From Anaerolineales bacterium UBA7227 (GTDB lineage: Bacteria; Chloroflexota; Anaerolineae; Anaerolineales; Villigracilaceae), in NCBI GenBank assembly GCA_002473085.1, contig DKTP01000177.1:1-6293 (forward strand): 6,293 nt of DNA. Direction: 5' to 3'. The notes beneath the pieces are model-generated. The model worked only from the letters and a program-made list of their open reading frames with translations, had not been told where the DNA came from and searched no databases. Shown in pieces: positions 6,274-6,293 of the stretch; within the stretch, counting starts at the first letter, position 1; every line of letters starts with the position of its first letter. A program made the position numbers and the translations under genes.

Positions 6274-6293
6274 TCTCTGCTCTCTGCTCTCTG
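6274..6293. repeat. Heptamer array cut by the right edge
   Basis: Plus-strand units tctctgc, tctctgc and tctctg are the same heptamer type as the middle of the array at 3684-3753. A degenerate unit (tctccgt) precedes them at about 6267-6273. By analogy with the other arrays, which sit at the 3' ends of genes, the stop codon of an upstream minus-strand gene may lie shortly beyond the edge. Confidence 0.6.

Overview
The window reads as chromosomal DNA from a GC-rich bacterium. I suspect Chloroflexota (Anaerolineae-like), because of the lipoprotein-type membrane-fusion protein, the FtsX-type efflux pair, the tandem-heptamer spacers and a TIR/FGE-like protein with a diversified tail. That assignment is inference only: no rRNA or other clade-specific marker is present. 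All four convincing genes lie on the minus strand, so transcription runs from the right edge to the left edge.

Layout in transcription order. (1) 6192-6293 is a spacer made of an 8-bp tandem array that runs into the start codon of the next gene, plus a heptamer array cut by the window edge. (2) 3754-6195 encodes an 813-residue tandem FtsX/MacB-type ABC permease. (3) 3606-3753 is a spacer whose last 70 bp are ten in-register 7-bp units ending exactly at the permease stop. (4) 2454-3605 encodes a lipoprotein HlyD/RND-type periplasmic adaptor with a long coiled coil, closed by a strong hairpin terminator at 2411-2450. Permease and adaptor form one efflux or export unit. The ATPase is not in the window and is probably upstream, beyond the right edge. 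(5) 1372-2391 encodes RuvB, the Holliday-junction branch-migration motor, with a TATAAT box placed so that its mRNA could be leaderless. (6) A short heptamer array overlaps the ruvB stop. (7) 1-1288 is a gene cut by the left edge. It must be read in its own minus-strand frame, which is open for 429 codons.

The highlight is this last gene. It joins an N-terminal TIR domain, with a glutamate at the position of the NAD-cleaving residue, through a Pro/Ala-rich linker to an FGE/SUMF1-type (C-type-lectin-fold) domain. The FGE part lacks the catalytic cysteines. Its C-terminal block (about codons 394-429, bases 1-109) has the composition and codon pattern of a diversity-generating retroelement (DGR) variable region: Asn/Asp/Ser-rich, with 22 of 25 codons from 398 to 422 ending in C or T. 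My reading is a hypermutable sensor fused to a TIR effector, a candidate self-diversifying immune or conflict protein. The template repeat and reverse transcriptase that would prove it would lie past the left edge and are not visible.

The gene is also much poorer in GC than ruvB beside it, which fits accessory DNA sitting next to a housekeeping gene. All three intergenic spacers, apart from the short ruvB/adaptor gap, carry 7-bp or 8-bp phased tandem repeats, a consistent pattern that the genes do not explain.
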